The position numbers and the translations under genes were made by a program. Below the pieces are notes generated by a model. That model did no database searches, had not been told where the DNA came from, and saw nothing but the letters and a program-made list of their open reading frames with translations. Shown one piece after another: positions 37,948 to 52,331 of a DNA stretch of 64,000 nt; position 1 is the stretch's first letter; the number at the start of each line of letters is the position of its first letter. Source of the stretch: Chionis minor (lineage: Eukaryota; Chordata; Aves; Charadriiformes; Chionididae). The stretch lies in NCBI GenBank assembly GCA_013398295.1, contig VZSF01001520.1, forward strand, positions 248,867 through 312,866, in the 5' to 3' direction.

Positions 37948-40900
37948 AAAATCTCAAATGCCGAGGATAAAAACTAATTACAAGCACTGTTATATCCAAC
38001 GGTACCGAACAGTAACACAAGTTCCAGCTGCACGTGGCAACAGTTCTCTACAGACTTCAATCAACTTCAAAGACATTTCTTCTGTGATGCTTTTCTGCAT
38101 TTTGTTCACCCTCCTGACATGTATTAAGACTCACCTACAAATCCAAGCCTTTTCTCTACCTTCCCCCCACTCCCTCCTTTTAATTACTAAAGGAGGAATG
38201 GGTAAAGAACGCATTTATTTCCATTGAAACAAGTCCTATAGATAATCTCTTCTCCTTACAAAAAAATTGTTACGTGTTTTCCTCACCACTATTCACATAA
38301 GCAGAAAGGTTGAAAACAATGGTGGAAGAGTGGAAAAATAAGGCAACTCTTACAAAGACATTAAGCAGCACGGTTCCTGAGGTTATTCCTCTTTACAGCA
38401 GCTGAAAGTCTGCCACGGAATATCCGATTACTTCCATGATCCAGTATCACAATGGTAACAGACCTTCAAGCAACGCGGGAATACAGAGTGCATCCTGTCA
38501 GAATCCACGCTCACTTCAGCTATGGAGCTGCTGAGGGAAGAGAAGACCACACATGCAAAAATATGCATCTCCGTAATAAACCTGGTCAATCCATACAAAA
38601 CGGACAGAAAAGAGTCTGGACAAAGACCTCCTAAAATTAAAATGTATCGCTGAAAAAAATAATTGCCTTGCCTGTCTTCCTTCTGCCCAAGCATAAATTC
38701 AAATTTTAAAACTTCCCTGAAAAGAATTAACATCTTCCCCTCAACTTTTCAGCAGCCTAAAAACATTTGCCAGAACTTCAAGGTTTCTAGAAAAAAATAA
38801 TCATGTTCACATTATATATTTTTACACTTAATTCTGGCACGGCCTCCTTTCTCAGCGGGTAAAGCTGTCAGAATAAATAGAAGGCAGCGTCTAGAAGAAC
38901 AACAAAGATGCGCGTCAATGTCAAACACAAGCCAATCACCGTCAGAGCATGAGCCAAATTCCTGCATCTCAATATCACCAACATTCAACCCAAATACCAG
39001 CATACCACTTATTAAGTAAATAGAGGGCAGGAAGCCCTTTTATTTGAGTTTTGTTCATATATATTTTTATAAAGCTGATGGAGATCTCTAGATTGAAACA
39101 ACCGTTTCAGCAATTTCCTCAGTTAAAACAATACAAAACACCTCAGCACTGCTACAGCAAAAGGAACGTTTAACAACTGATTACGCCAGCCAAACTAAAG
39201 CGTAGAAATTTAGAAGTCCTAATAGTTGCTTGCTAACCAAATTGACAGTGGGTTTTAAGACTGAAGAAGTCTCAGTCCAACTAGATCGCAGGCAAATATA
39301 ATTCTGGTTCCAGTGCCATCAGAACTCGACTGGCCCCACTCCACGGGACAGACACTGGTGTCAGGGCTGGGGACTCACACAGGAGGTGACCCACCGCCTT
39401 TTGTTATCTTCTGGTTGCGAGGGCACTAACCCTCCACCTGCAGGCTTCAAATCTCAGCCACTGGCGACTGCAAACTATTTCACGTAGCGTCTGAAGTGCT
39501 GCCTTTGAAAAACGGCCACGTACGCTGTAACACAGAGCGTTTCGACGTGAGGAGTATGTAAGATCTCACTTTGATGCGCGTGGTGACAACTGAGCGGCAG
39601 TATTTCACAACAGCCCATTCGACCTGCAAATTCAGTCTCTCTTTCCTTCCCTGATGCCTGTCCAGATAATAGCTTACGGGGCGATCCTGCCTTCTAACAG
39701 CACTCGGCCACAGAAATCTAACAAAACTTTAAAGCGACACCAACCTATAAATCCAGCAAAGTTAGTACTCAACTCAAGTTATATTTTCCAGTAGCAATAT
39801 CTCACTTTCATCGTAGTGATAGTGATTTCCCATACCTTAAAAAAGGTAACTAAACCAAAGAGTCCAATAGCTGTCCCAAACCGTGATTGCCTAAAACATC
39901 TCAAAGTGTCAAAGAAACACATTCCTAATTTTGTATACTAGGCCAGATGTTTCAGCATCCACGTAAAGCTCATTTTGCCCTTTTCCCTGCACAATAGCAA
40001 ATCACACTTTCCATGTCTAACACTCTGCACCTCTTCTTCCAGCTTCACACCTAGAACAAAGAGGCTCTCATGGAAGTTACTCCAAAGCACTTGGCTGGAA
40101 AACAATGAAGTCCTATAAAGCACTGCTCTCCCTGCAGAAGCATCTCACCTTGAGTTACCTCATGTTGATTCCTCTTGCTGATGTGCCATTTATATAGCTA
40201 CTGATGTCACTGTAGAAACAGATCCTCATAATTCCTTTTAATTCTTGTAGATCCTTTTAAATGTTTCTACATAGGCAGAGCAAATGACACCATGCTCAGC
40301 TCCAGGTGACCTATCAAGTCATCTCTTTTCCTGAGGCTCTAAATCAAGTTAGACTTTCCTCCAACAAAGTTTTTCCCGTCCAGCGTTCAAGGTGCCGTTA
40401 CGATGGCAATACAGCAGTCTGCTCAGTACCAGCAATATCCTCAGTATTAAGTTCTGTGGCTTTAATGGAGCAATATTTCTTCCTGACTTGTTGAACAGAC
40501 TGACACTGAACGGGGACAGGGACCAGCTTCCTCCAGCAAGAAAGGCATGCGAGAGTTCCGAGAACAAAAGGGAACAGGGCAGTAAAAGTATCCATAGAAC
40601 CAGCTATTAGTTTGATGCAGATATTCCTGCCATGTACTTTTTCTGGAATCTTAACCCATTTATTACATAGGAACAATTTATTAGAATACTGAAAGAAAAT
40701 CTCCATGTTCAAGGCCAAGCTGAAGAAAAACACCTCCATACCTCAAGTTTCGTAAGACTTTAAGCATGTTGTTGCCCTCCAGTACAGGGAGGGGAGAAAA
40801 GTTCTCTGGACCAGTATCATCGCTACCTTTTTCACCTTTCATCACGTCGGCCAAAAATTGGAAGTTACTGACAGCGCTATTTGTTCTCCACCACACAGCT

Positions 40901-43900
40901 CCCTCTTGCAGCTAGGCAGGCCCTTCTCTTAACCCAGAACACTCTTATACAAAAGCTGCTGTGTTTCTCAGTGTCTGGAGCAGCACAGCACTTGCACAAA
41001 GCCTGGACAGCTATTCCAAAAGCACCTTAGGCACGGAAATCCAGGGCAATATGCCGAGAGCCATTTGACTGACAGCCCTTCAGTACATCCTATAGAGAAA
41101 ATCCTACAGGGAGACCAATCACTGAACCCAAACAACAGATGTAGCTACAAAGTCTGGTTTGCACAGCAGAGTATCAAAGTATTCAAACGCACTTACAGTC
41201 TGACAATCAAAAAAGTAGAACTGCAAGAAGCCGTACTACAAACTGAGACCATCCGTTTGAGAGTACTCCCAATTAGGAGCCACGTGTTACCCATATTGCA
41301 CCGTATGGGAAACCAACCCTTCCAAACCACACCGGATCTTGGCAAAAGCCCGTGGGATAGAAGGGAATCAATCTGCATGGAAATGGGAGGGAATTCAGCA
41401 TGAAATAATCTAACTGAACCTAAGAGAGAATAAAAAAAAAAACCATCTCAGTGTTGATGCATCTACCTTATACTATCATTAAGTTATGCTAAAGAAGCCT
41501 ACAAGCAAATCCGAATACACGCTGTACAATACAAATTAATTTGTTACCATGACAGTCATTTTGACAAAAGGAAGATAAAACTGCAAGGAAAAAAACCAAA
41601 AACACCCCAAATATTAGATTTGGAAGGAGCAGGGAAGGAGGTTGTGGAGAGGACAGATGGGGAAGCGGGCCAGCAGGCCTTTAGCAGAGGCCTGTGTGAT
41701 TTTCAAAGTAGAGAGGATTAATTGTACAGTATTGCCTAAGCTCTACTCAACAAATTTAAACACATGGTTTAAAGCTATGCATACACTCATTATATCTACG
41801 CAAATTACTAAGAACAGTATTTATATAGTAACAATATAGTGTAACCTTTCATTTGAAAAAACTGCGATCTTGATTATGTATTTATTTACAGTTTCTTTGC
41901 TAGCTGCTGAGCTCAGCACAGAAAAAAGGAATATTAAGTGTTGGATTAAGTACTGTACAGCAACGGGGTGAACATAGAATGAGATTTTAACCAAGGACTT
42001 CACAGTAAGAAAATGCAGACCTTTAACATTCATCCGTATCAGATAAGAGTATTCAACAGAAAGAATGAAACGAATGGAAAGGATTTCCTTTCCTTAAAGC
42101 CTAAAAGATGTAAGCTGACAACAGCTATACATTCTGCACACACCTTTAATTTTCACCTTTCAAATCCTTGCTGTGCAAGTCCCATTAATTTAAACTCTCT
42201 TAATCCCTCTTAAATTTTATGTAATTTGTACCCTCAGCTACAAATACATCTCCCTATATGTAACTCAGCCTAAGAGAGATGCTGAGATTTTCTTCTGCAA
42301 CAGATGCTAAAATTGCTTGACAATATATTACACTCTGGAATGTGTATTTGAGATCTCAATCCTGTTAAGAAATTATGTTAAATAAAATTTTTTAAAAAAT
42401 CAGTATAGTCGGTTGAGGTTTTAGCTAGGCTCCTGTCCCTCCAGCAATGAGCAAACCAGTAACGTGTGCTCTCATCGCTCTCTGCAGTTTTCAAGACAAG
42501 AGCCAAATGCAAGTTTAAGAAAAGCACAAAGGAGCAAACTGAACAGAAAAATTTCAGTGCTAGGGTACACTTCTTATGCTAATCACCACTAATAAAATGT
42601 AACATTTAATAAGCACATTTTTAAATTTTAAAATGGGTATAAAATACCTATTATCACGAGTTCTATGGCTTTCCTTGTTCTTTGACTAGACAACCTCCTC
42701 CAGATCAGACACAACCACTTCCCCCCACCCCCTTTTCTTTTCAAAGGCTGCAGAAAGATGGGCAAAGAGAAGAGGGAGCCGCCTGTGGCCAGCACTAGTC
42801 TTAGTTGAGAGTGGGCAGACCAGCTTCCAAATCCTTCACCATCTCACGCAACCTCTTCGGAGCCCCGCCAGCCACGTTTGTACGGCGGGAACTGCTCCCC
42901 CAGCTGCTCCCTTATCCTTGGTTCCACAACTGCCACCACCAGAACACATTTGGTGAAGTACTGGAGAAGCTTGTTCTCCCAGCACCAAGCACGTGTGCTC
43001 CCCGCAGCCCCACCACACTTGGTCGGCACTTCCAGAGTATTTGCTGGGCACAGGTTCTCCGGCAGGTTTCCACACCGGTGCTGTGACCGAGGCTTTACCT
43101 CGTCGTGCAGCTCAGGCACAGAACCTCCCTGTGCCTAATTGCTGGCCAAGTGAGAAGGGACAACCCGCAAGCTGAACTCTTGCCGGTCTGTACAAAAAGA
43201 TTTCTCTTCTGAACGGACAGTCTCGTGACAGCCACAGCATAAACAATCCAAGCTCTCCCCACACTACCAGCCTTTACAGGCTCTCTCCCCTCCTCTGGCA
43301 ATTACCTGGCGAAAGTGCAAAACGCTGTAACTACAGGACTGATTCCTGCTGGTCTGTGAGTATCCCTCTAGCCAAGCCCCGCCGCACCAGAGCTACTCCA
43401 CGCACCACATCCACTGGATGAAGAGCGCTAATACTTCTCCATCCTACTACAGGATAAAATTGAGATGACAACTGATTTTCCATCTTAATTCTAAGCAGCC
43501 TTTTTGCAATAAAGCCAGCGTATCGCATTGTACCACCGGGCCCACACAACAGCTGCTCTTAACAGATTCTAAATTATTTTTCATCCTCTGACACTGAAAA
43601 CAAGATTGCCAAAGCTGACGCTTTTGCAGGCTCCCTATTGTTACCGCTAAAGCAACAAATATTACTCAGCTACAAGCCCTGACCAAGAGAAAAACACCTT
43701 TTGAATGGCTTGAAGTGATATTTGAAGTATTTCAACAGATAAGCTGTTCTGACAAACGCTAGTAGATCTAAGTGAAAACACACCCTACAACTTCCACAGG
43801 GAAGAACGAGTATGGAATGCAACACCTCCAAACCCAGCAGTATTTCAGCCCACCCGTATCTGCAGCTGATGCTGCCCACACGCACAATTGGCATTTTAGA

Positions 43901-44953
43901 GCCTTTCCAGCCACTACAACTGGATAGAGCATTTAAAACATTTACATCCGTACTCATACAATGAGATTTTAGTAGCTGAGATATACAGCACCTCATGGAA
44001 AAATCGGACAAGACTTTAGCTCATTCATTTCCACGGTTTTTAGTTTGAATCCCTCTCTATTTTGCTCCAGCTGTTCCTACAGCATACTGATCATTTTACA
44101 GAAAAGTAATATAAAACTACCAGAGCCCTTAAGCCAATGCTTTGAACAGTAAAGCCAAACATAACTAATTCCTTGCGGTGGAACAAACAACTGCAATCAA
44201 CACTTTTAAAGTGCTGTGGAAATGAACACAGAAATTTTTACTCAAAAATGAGGAATGCAGCCAGCTGAATAACCTAATTTTCAAGGACAATTTTATTTAG
44301 AGTAAAAAGTTAGCTGGCAGCAGCCACAGGTTAGATCTTGACACCTCACGAGATACCCTAAAAACCTCATGTGAATTAAGCAGCATGTGAAAGCCATCCA
44401 GAGCACGCTGCAAGCTCTGCTTCTCTCCCCAAAACATTTTGCTGTTACTGACACTGTCTGTTTTGACCAATAGCTAAACTGCTGTTCATAGGCATTAATT
44501 AGCTAACTATTAACAAGGGGGGTGAACTCAATGACATAATAGGTATGAGGGCTGGAGTCATTGATTTCTATTTCACAAACAGAAGCTAGGAGAGGAGCTC
44601 TACAAAGAAATCGCAGCTTCACAGAAAAACTTGTCCGACAGGCTGGAAGATACCTCTATACACCACTTAGTCAAATCTCTAGCTCAGATCAGGTCTCCTT
44701 TCAAAGCTGGAGCAAAGTGCTCAGCGTCTTTTCCAATTTAGTTTCAAAACAGGGACAGAGATGCTGTACAATACACAGATAACTCAAGTAGTAGAAAGAA
44801 AAAAAGAAAAGGGTGGCTTTTTTTCCAAAGGGGAGCTATGTTCAACAAATCAAGATATTACAATACATAGTCAAAAAATTTTGCATGCATATCCACATTT
44901 CTCTCCAGTGGAAACGTGGCAACCTGCCCCTAGGCCAATCATAATCTAAATTA

Positions 44954-45519
<566 letters not shown>

Positions 45520-45544
45520 CTTGAAGGGGGGGGGGGGGAAGAAG

Positions 45545-45556
45545 NNNNNNNNNNNN
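45545..45556. other. Assembly gap (12 N) flanked by near-duplicate sequence
   Basis: The gap lies upstream of the RERE ATG exon. The left flank ends in 13 Gs followed by AAGAAG. The right flank repeats a similar unit and ends in 15 Gs followed by AGAAAG. Confidence 0.99.
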
Positions 45557-46150
45557 CTCCCAACACACGAATGGTTCTTAAAAGGTGTTGTAGGGGGGGG
45601 GGGGGGGAGAAAGAGGGGAAAGCCCATGTTAATATGCAAAATTCTTTCATTCTGAAAATAAAAATTAAAAACAGAAAACCCCACACCCTAAAGTAATTCA
45701 GTATGAAAAACACAAGACAAAAATACAAAGCCGTCTTTTGAACCATTTGTAGAAATGATAATTTATGAAGTGTCTGTAAAATGTTTGAAACTATCTCCGT
45801 CCTCAAAAAGATCTCACAACTCATTAAAAAAATTCTTTTGTTTGCTACAGAAACAGAAATTACTGCTCGGATGGGAAGTGCTCACCGAGAACTCTTAGCG
45901 TTTTATACCTGAAGCTGAACAGGATGCAGGGAAGCGAGAAGAAACATTTAGGAAGGGACAAGTGTAAGAATGGAAGAGTCTACAACTTTTTTTTCCTTGA
46001 AGCAAATGGCTGTGTTGTTTTACATCTCAACACCACCCAGCACCGGATGCCCTACAAAGCTGGTACAGAGTAAAGAATGCCATCTGCCACCTCCAGGGCA
46101 ATCTGTTAGCAAGCCTTCCCCCTATCCTGCTTTTCCAAAAATAGAGTTAA

Positions 46151-46172
46151 CCTGTAATCCACAGATTACAGG
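46151..46172. repeat. Perfect 9-bp inverted repeat, 4-nt loop
   Basis: CCTGTAATC, loop CACA, GATTACAGG. This could be chance in sequence of this length. Confidence 0.85.
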
Positions 46173-49100
46173 AATGAATTAATTGAAGCCAAACCACAGG
46201 AGCTGTGAGTGCACTAACAAAATCTGCTTTTCCATGTATCAAAAATATGACCTTTCATGCTTGCTTTACCAATAACGAAACGCAGGGAGGGGGATTTTAT
46301 AACTCAGCAACTTCATGCATTCAGTTTCCTGCTGGAGAACAGGAAGGGAAGAGATAATCCTATGTTTTTACTTCCCTGATCGTTTAATCAATACAGTTAT
46401 GTTAACTGCATCTTTTTTGTTCCTCCAAAGCAAGCTTACGTTTAAGAAATTGGACTTGCTGTCACAAGAGTCTTTGCAAGCTTGGACCCCCACACCACCA
46501 CCCGCACGCCCAACAGTCGCCTCCAGTTGTGGTTTAACCCCCCGCGGGCAGTGAAGCGCCACACAGCGCTCACCAACCTCTGTATCTCCAGCACCCTGCA
46601 GCTGGGGTCTGGATTAATTCCCCACAAGACACTATTACCCTACCTCAGTCAAATGAAAGGGAAAGAATGCCAGCCCGACGCAGTTACAGCCTTCATTCTT
46701 TTGACTCAGAGAAAAAAAAACAAACAGAAAAACCCCATGACGACGACGACAACAACAAAAACCCCACAACAATTTCCTTAAAATGTCCTTTCTATTGATC
46801 AAACCGAAGTGCTCTGGACTGAGAGGTTGCACGATACGTCTCTGAGTGACAGCCAGCAGCACACACATTAGAGTTTTTGGTACCTTCTCTGGAAAGGCTC
46901 TAGAGAATTTGCACCGACTGGAGTATCCACAAGTGCCTTTTAATATTGCTCAAGAGCAGCAGCCTGAACAGTTACTGCTACTACTGAACCAGAATCCTAA
47001 CATGCCATTTTTTCCTGTAAGCATCCATGCAAGAAGGCTGTTTCAAGAAGGGTGCACCCAAATACAAAGGCAAGTTACCTTTTTCCCGCCTAGTTCACCA
47101 ATTCAGGGTAAAGCTGAATTTACCCACATCCAATTGGTAATTTTTCAAGGAAGTTACTATTTGGGAGCAACTTGAAACGAGTCCACCGCGTAGAATGCTA
47201 GAGCATGAAAGTCAGGGACCTAAAAAGATTGACTGTTCATGCATTAAGCATCCGAAATGACATTAGGGAAGAAAAAAAGACTGTTTTGATTTTTAAGTCG
47301 TCAGTGATCCTGTGTATTTGAAATTTCTTCACTCCTACATGAATCTCAGACTACATTACTCGTGTCCCTCTTGACTACTACTTCCAGCAATGGAAATAGT
47401 CAGAGAGACACAAATTGCTTTCGCTGATACAATTCAGGCTGCGGCTTGAATCTCTTAAGCATTTCCTGAATGAACCGATCATCCAGATAGGAAATGATTC
47501 TATTTTCTTTCCTCCTTATAGCAGCTGCCATCATTCTGATAACACAACAAGGGGAATCCAACAAAACCCCAGTAGAGAAGACTACAATGAACCTGCCGAT
47601 TGCCAGAGAAGTTGCAGATAATAGCGACAGCAGTGGTCTACAGGGACTCAGTAAGAAGTGTCTTAAGTTTCTAGAGGCTAGGAAATTCCCCAGTAGCAAG
47701 CTTGAGGGTTTTTTCTATTGTTGTTGATACAAAATTCACTTTAGAGAGTAAATAATCTATTCATTTTGAATGAAAACTAATTACTTTCCCAGGGCAATCT
47801 AAAAATTACAAGTCGTGGCAGCTCAACCTACGTACAAGAGATCTTTCTGTGTTCTTCAGAGCTCAAAAACTAAAGGACGTAGGATACACCTACAAATTAT
47901 ATTCAGTGACCTCCAAGGACGGATAAAATCCAACCACTTCTGATTAATCTTATATACTAGCCCCAGTTCTCAAAAGCTTAATATTTGAGTTAGGTACAAA
48001 AATAAAAGAAACTAAGCCTGTACAAAAAAAAGTTCTTCTTTTCAGAGCTTTTTCCACTGCTTCTTTTCTTACTTGTGGATGAGGTCGGTATTACTACCCT
48101 CTCCTGTTTATTAAAACTTGAATGTTGTTTACAAGTTAATTTTGGAGAACTTCAGAGAAAAAAAGCCAAGGAGCAAGTCCTTTTGCCTTGTTTTCAGTGA
48201 AGTCAAGAATGTTTCAGGAGCATCTAAGAAGCACTTGCACAGTCCAGTATCGTTAAGATACAACATAACATGGAATTTTGCTTACATGCAGACATACATC
48301 TTATATCTACCAGTTTGGTTTCCCACCAACATAGGTACCACTGGTTCTTAAGGTTACACAAGGTCCGAGTTGAACAAAATCATGATGGAAAAACACCTTC
48401 TGTTCATTTCATTTTCCAACTGTGCTAACAAAAGTTAGCATATGCACAGGTAGTGACTAAATGCAAGGCAGCTATAACCAAATGAATTTTTATGTTCCCC
48501 CATCACCACTTTGACAATAGCCCTTTTATAGCTTACCAAGGCAAACAGACACAACTTCCAGGAAATAACTCTTAAAACAGTCCCATCTGGACCCAACCTA
48601 TGTATTTCTTCAGCTCTCTCCTAAGCACTAATTTTTATGATCGAATTACCCAAACTTTTCTCAAGAGACTTATTAAGTCAAGTGTCCATAAAGAAGCTGC
48701 ATCGGCTTTTCTTTCCTCTCTCAAGCTTGGAAGCGTCTCTTCCAAGTAGAAGATCTCAGATTCACCATCTTTTCAACACTATAAAACATCACACTCCTCT
48801 TCTGGCACAGCCAACTACAGCGACTTCCTTTGACTGCAAAGTGCAGAATGTCCTTTTTTTAAAAAAAGTATTTCCAAGTCCTAAAAATAATAATCCATCA
48901 GTCACCACAACAGTTCATTATTGGGGCTGGGTGACAACAGAAGAAGCAGGCTTGAAACCTGGCCAGCTGCAGGGCTTTTTCCTTGAAGCCTTGAGACAAA
49001 AAAAGCTAAGGCGGCACCAACCATCCCACATCTCTAAACATAGGGGGGAAAGGAATTTAAAGCTCCTGTCTTAAGGAAAAATAAACCAAAGCCGATCAGT

Positions 49101-49308
49101 GACAGACAGACTAATTATCCATATTAATTTTATCTGCATCTTGAAACATTCTGAGCTCCTCCTCCTGTCCTCAAAGTCTCAAGGAATCAGAGCTGTGCAA
49201 ATAATTCTGAACAAGCAGCCACAGTTTCCGTGCAAGCCGCTTCTTGCCAAACTTTACTCTGAAAGGAGACTTCAAGTGAAGCATTTTACACTCGCGGAGT
49301 CCGTCCAA

Positions 49309-49330
49309 GGGTCAATGCCGGGTCAATGCC
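49309..49330. repeat. 11-bp tandem duplication
   Basis: GGGTCAATGCC is repeated twice in direct succession. Confidence 0.9.
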
Positions 49331-52304
49331 ACATCAAATACACAGTGACCTCCAGATGGTGGCAGGTAAACCACTATGAAAGTAGCTTACCAAATGCAAT
49401 ACCCTTTATGCTATTTTTCTGTCTTCATCAACACTTTTTATGGGCATAGGCAAAACCAACTTGCCACCAGAAAGAAAATCCCTCTACACAACCTGCCACA
49501 GAGCACAAGGCAACACCCTCCAAATATCAAGGGCCACAGGCTGCAGAGGAAGCACTGATGAACTCCAGCTCTCACCATTAACGAGCGAGAGCAAGCGCTG
49601 CAGAACTTAACAGAATTCTCCGCATAACTGCAGATTTAAGTCCTCGCTGTTTCTCTCAGATAAAATTCAAAGTCCTTCAGTGTTTTTATTACAAGTGCCA
49701 TTACTTTGGGATTTCCCTCCCCTTTTTTTGCACAACAAAGTTCTGCATTAAGGAATAATACCGAATAAATAAACACTATGTTCATAACCATTTAGCTTAC
49801 TGTAGGGCCGTGCAAGAATTTATGTATAACATATTCTGCTAAGTTAGTCTGTTCATCTATGAAACAAATCCAGCAAAACTGCCACTCTCCTCCTAGCTCC
49901 TGTTTCGGGAGAACCCCCACAAAAGTAATTTGCACAGCCAGTGTATTTATGAACAGTACAGGAAGCCTCTTCATCTAATCAGAGTCTCTATCTAGTTCGA
50001 CTAGCATTAAAAGGCAAGTGATGAAATCTCCTCACTCACAAGCACTATTGAACTTTCTTACACAAATATATCACATTTCCAAGACTGCTGTACTGAAAAA
50101 ATACTCAATTCCAAAAATACTGCAGGATTAAACCAACATCATCATGAAACAATGACTACTTTTGCCTCTCTAAGAATAAAGCAGTCACATAACCTTAAGA
50201 GTAGTTGCACCACAGCTACGAAAAAAAAAAGAAAAGAAAGTTACTGCTGCACCACCTCCGCTGTGTAGTTGTAATACAGGACTAGCAGAGGAGCAAAGAA
50301 AAAAATTATCAGAAACCACCTAATTAAGACTAAGCTATTGTTGCCACCAAAAAAAAAGTATTTGATAAATAATCTTCATGTTTTAAGGATTCCAAGACAC
50401 ATTTTGCCTCTACAGTGAAATACATTTCCCCTTGCTACCTCCCCGATTTTTGTTTACTAACACCAGAAACCAAAAGCAAATAGAGATTTATAAAGAGACA
50501 TATACACCCAATGTTTGGAAGGATCTCTTCAACCATAACAGCAGAAAATATCTTACAACTGAAATGCTACATCATCTAAACTCAAGCAGTTGCATTTCGT
50601 CTCACACATTCTTACTTCACCCAACCAACCACTCTGGAACAGGAGAATACTACCGACCCCAGATTCCCTAATTTGCCTAATCCCTCTTGACCAAAATGTA
50701 AATACTGTGAAAACATCTCTGCTGACTCAACACTATTCATCAGCTACAGATGCTGCAGCGGGTCAAGCACTTTTATCATTCTGCACCTAATTACGCATGT
50801 ATATGGAACCATAAAACAAACATTAAAAAATTACAAAAATACTGTGAGCCTTCTTTTTTGTTCTCTGAAGTAAACTGGGATAATCCATCATGTATATTGC
50901 CAAGCACAGTAATCACACAGATGTTTAAATCTGGATTAGGACAGTAAAAGCAAATATGTTGAAAATCTTAAGTGGTTTTTGGCAAGCCCTGTAGCTTGGG
51001 TTTCCAATAATTTTATTCACTGGCAGCTCCTCGTTCTCACTATACCAAACAACCACCAAAGCAGCTGCTTCTGTCATCATACTACAGAAAAGAAATTCAG
51101 GTTACAGCACCGCAGGTCGAAGAGTATTAACTGCCTTTGATACTGGTTTACGGCTTCTTCCATTGGGAATTTTTCAGAGATTAATCCGAGAAAGAAATCA
51201 TTTAAGCTAAAAGGGGAACATTTGCTTTACAATGGGTGAGACTAGTATACAGAGTAGCAGAAGAATAGCTCCCGTCCGTTCTTTGGTCAACGCAAGTTGA
51301 AAAACCCGAGGACAAATGTTAGCTTCGCTGCAATCACACTCTTAAGATTTTGTTGTGATTTTAACTAGAGTGTCAGGATATGTCCATTTATCCAAGTAAG
51401 TGTATTACATTCAGTATGGGATAACTTTATCTCCACCCGGTATGGCAGACATTAAAGGTCTCTTATCTTAAAGTGTTTAGAAGGCAAACATAAGCTAAAA
51501 ATATGTTTGCAGGGCTACTGGCTAAAGCCTTCTGTTCTCTGCTTTCCAGCAGAGGATGCAGATACCTACAACTTCAAATCACATTCAAATGTTCTTATTC
51601 CTGTTAAACCAGGATCTCCAGAAATGAAGAAACAGAGGAAAACTAGGATTCTGGTAAGAGACAGGGACCTTAATTTCAGAGTCTGGGCCAGACATGATGG
51701 AGAAAGTTGGCAGTAAGTGTCCCAGACCATTGTCCCTACAGCATTCTGCTACTCAGTACGATATCCCAAGCATGTTAAGTGCTTGCAAACACCGTATTTT
51801 TATACAGAAAAGGGGTTTAACATTGCACAGGAGTTTCTCAGAACAATTAAAATCGTAACAGCTTTGGACCAGGCTGGAGGACGACTCCTCTGCCCACAGA
51901 AGCTCAAGAAGAACATTTCTGCGCGAATGAAGCTGGAGAGAAAAGCACTGCAGTTACAGCCCCTGTGTTCCTGAAATGCCCTTTTGTATCCTTCCCCTAT
52001 TCCACAGGCAACTCAAGAGCAGCATCGCTCCAGAACATGACACCTGAAGGTCCCAGACACTTTTCAGGACACGGGATATACACACCTCCTCTTACTAGTC
52101 CCCCTCTAGTCAAACCCCAAAGCAGCCAGACGGTAGATTTGCTTCTCTCACTAAACCCTTGCCAGCTCCACTCCCAAAGACAGAGAGAACAAAAGACGTC
52201 ACAATGAATGCGATTGGATTGTGTTTGAAAAAGCATGGGCAGATCTAGTAGAAAAGTTATTGTCAAAGTATCTTACGAGAAGTCGAGCAGGCACGACTTA
52301 ACCT

Positions 52305-52331
52305 TCTAATTTGAACCTAGTTCAAATTAGA
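52305..52331. repeat. Perfect 12-bp inverted repeat, 3-nt spacer
   Basis: TCTAATTTGAAC (52305-52316), spacer CTA, and GTTCAAATTAGA (52320-52331) form an exact near-palindrome. Confidence 0.9.

Noticed and set aside
42805..43138. Cluster of overlapping ORFs in a GC-rich patch
   Set aside because: Frames are open on both strands, with no conserved motif and no supporting splice structure.
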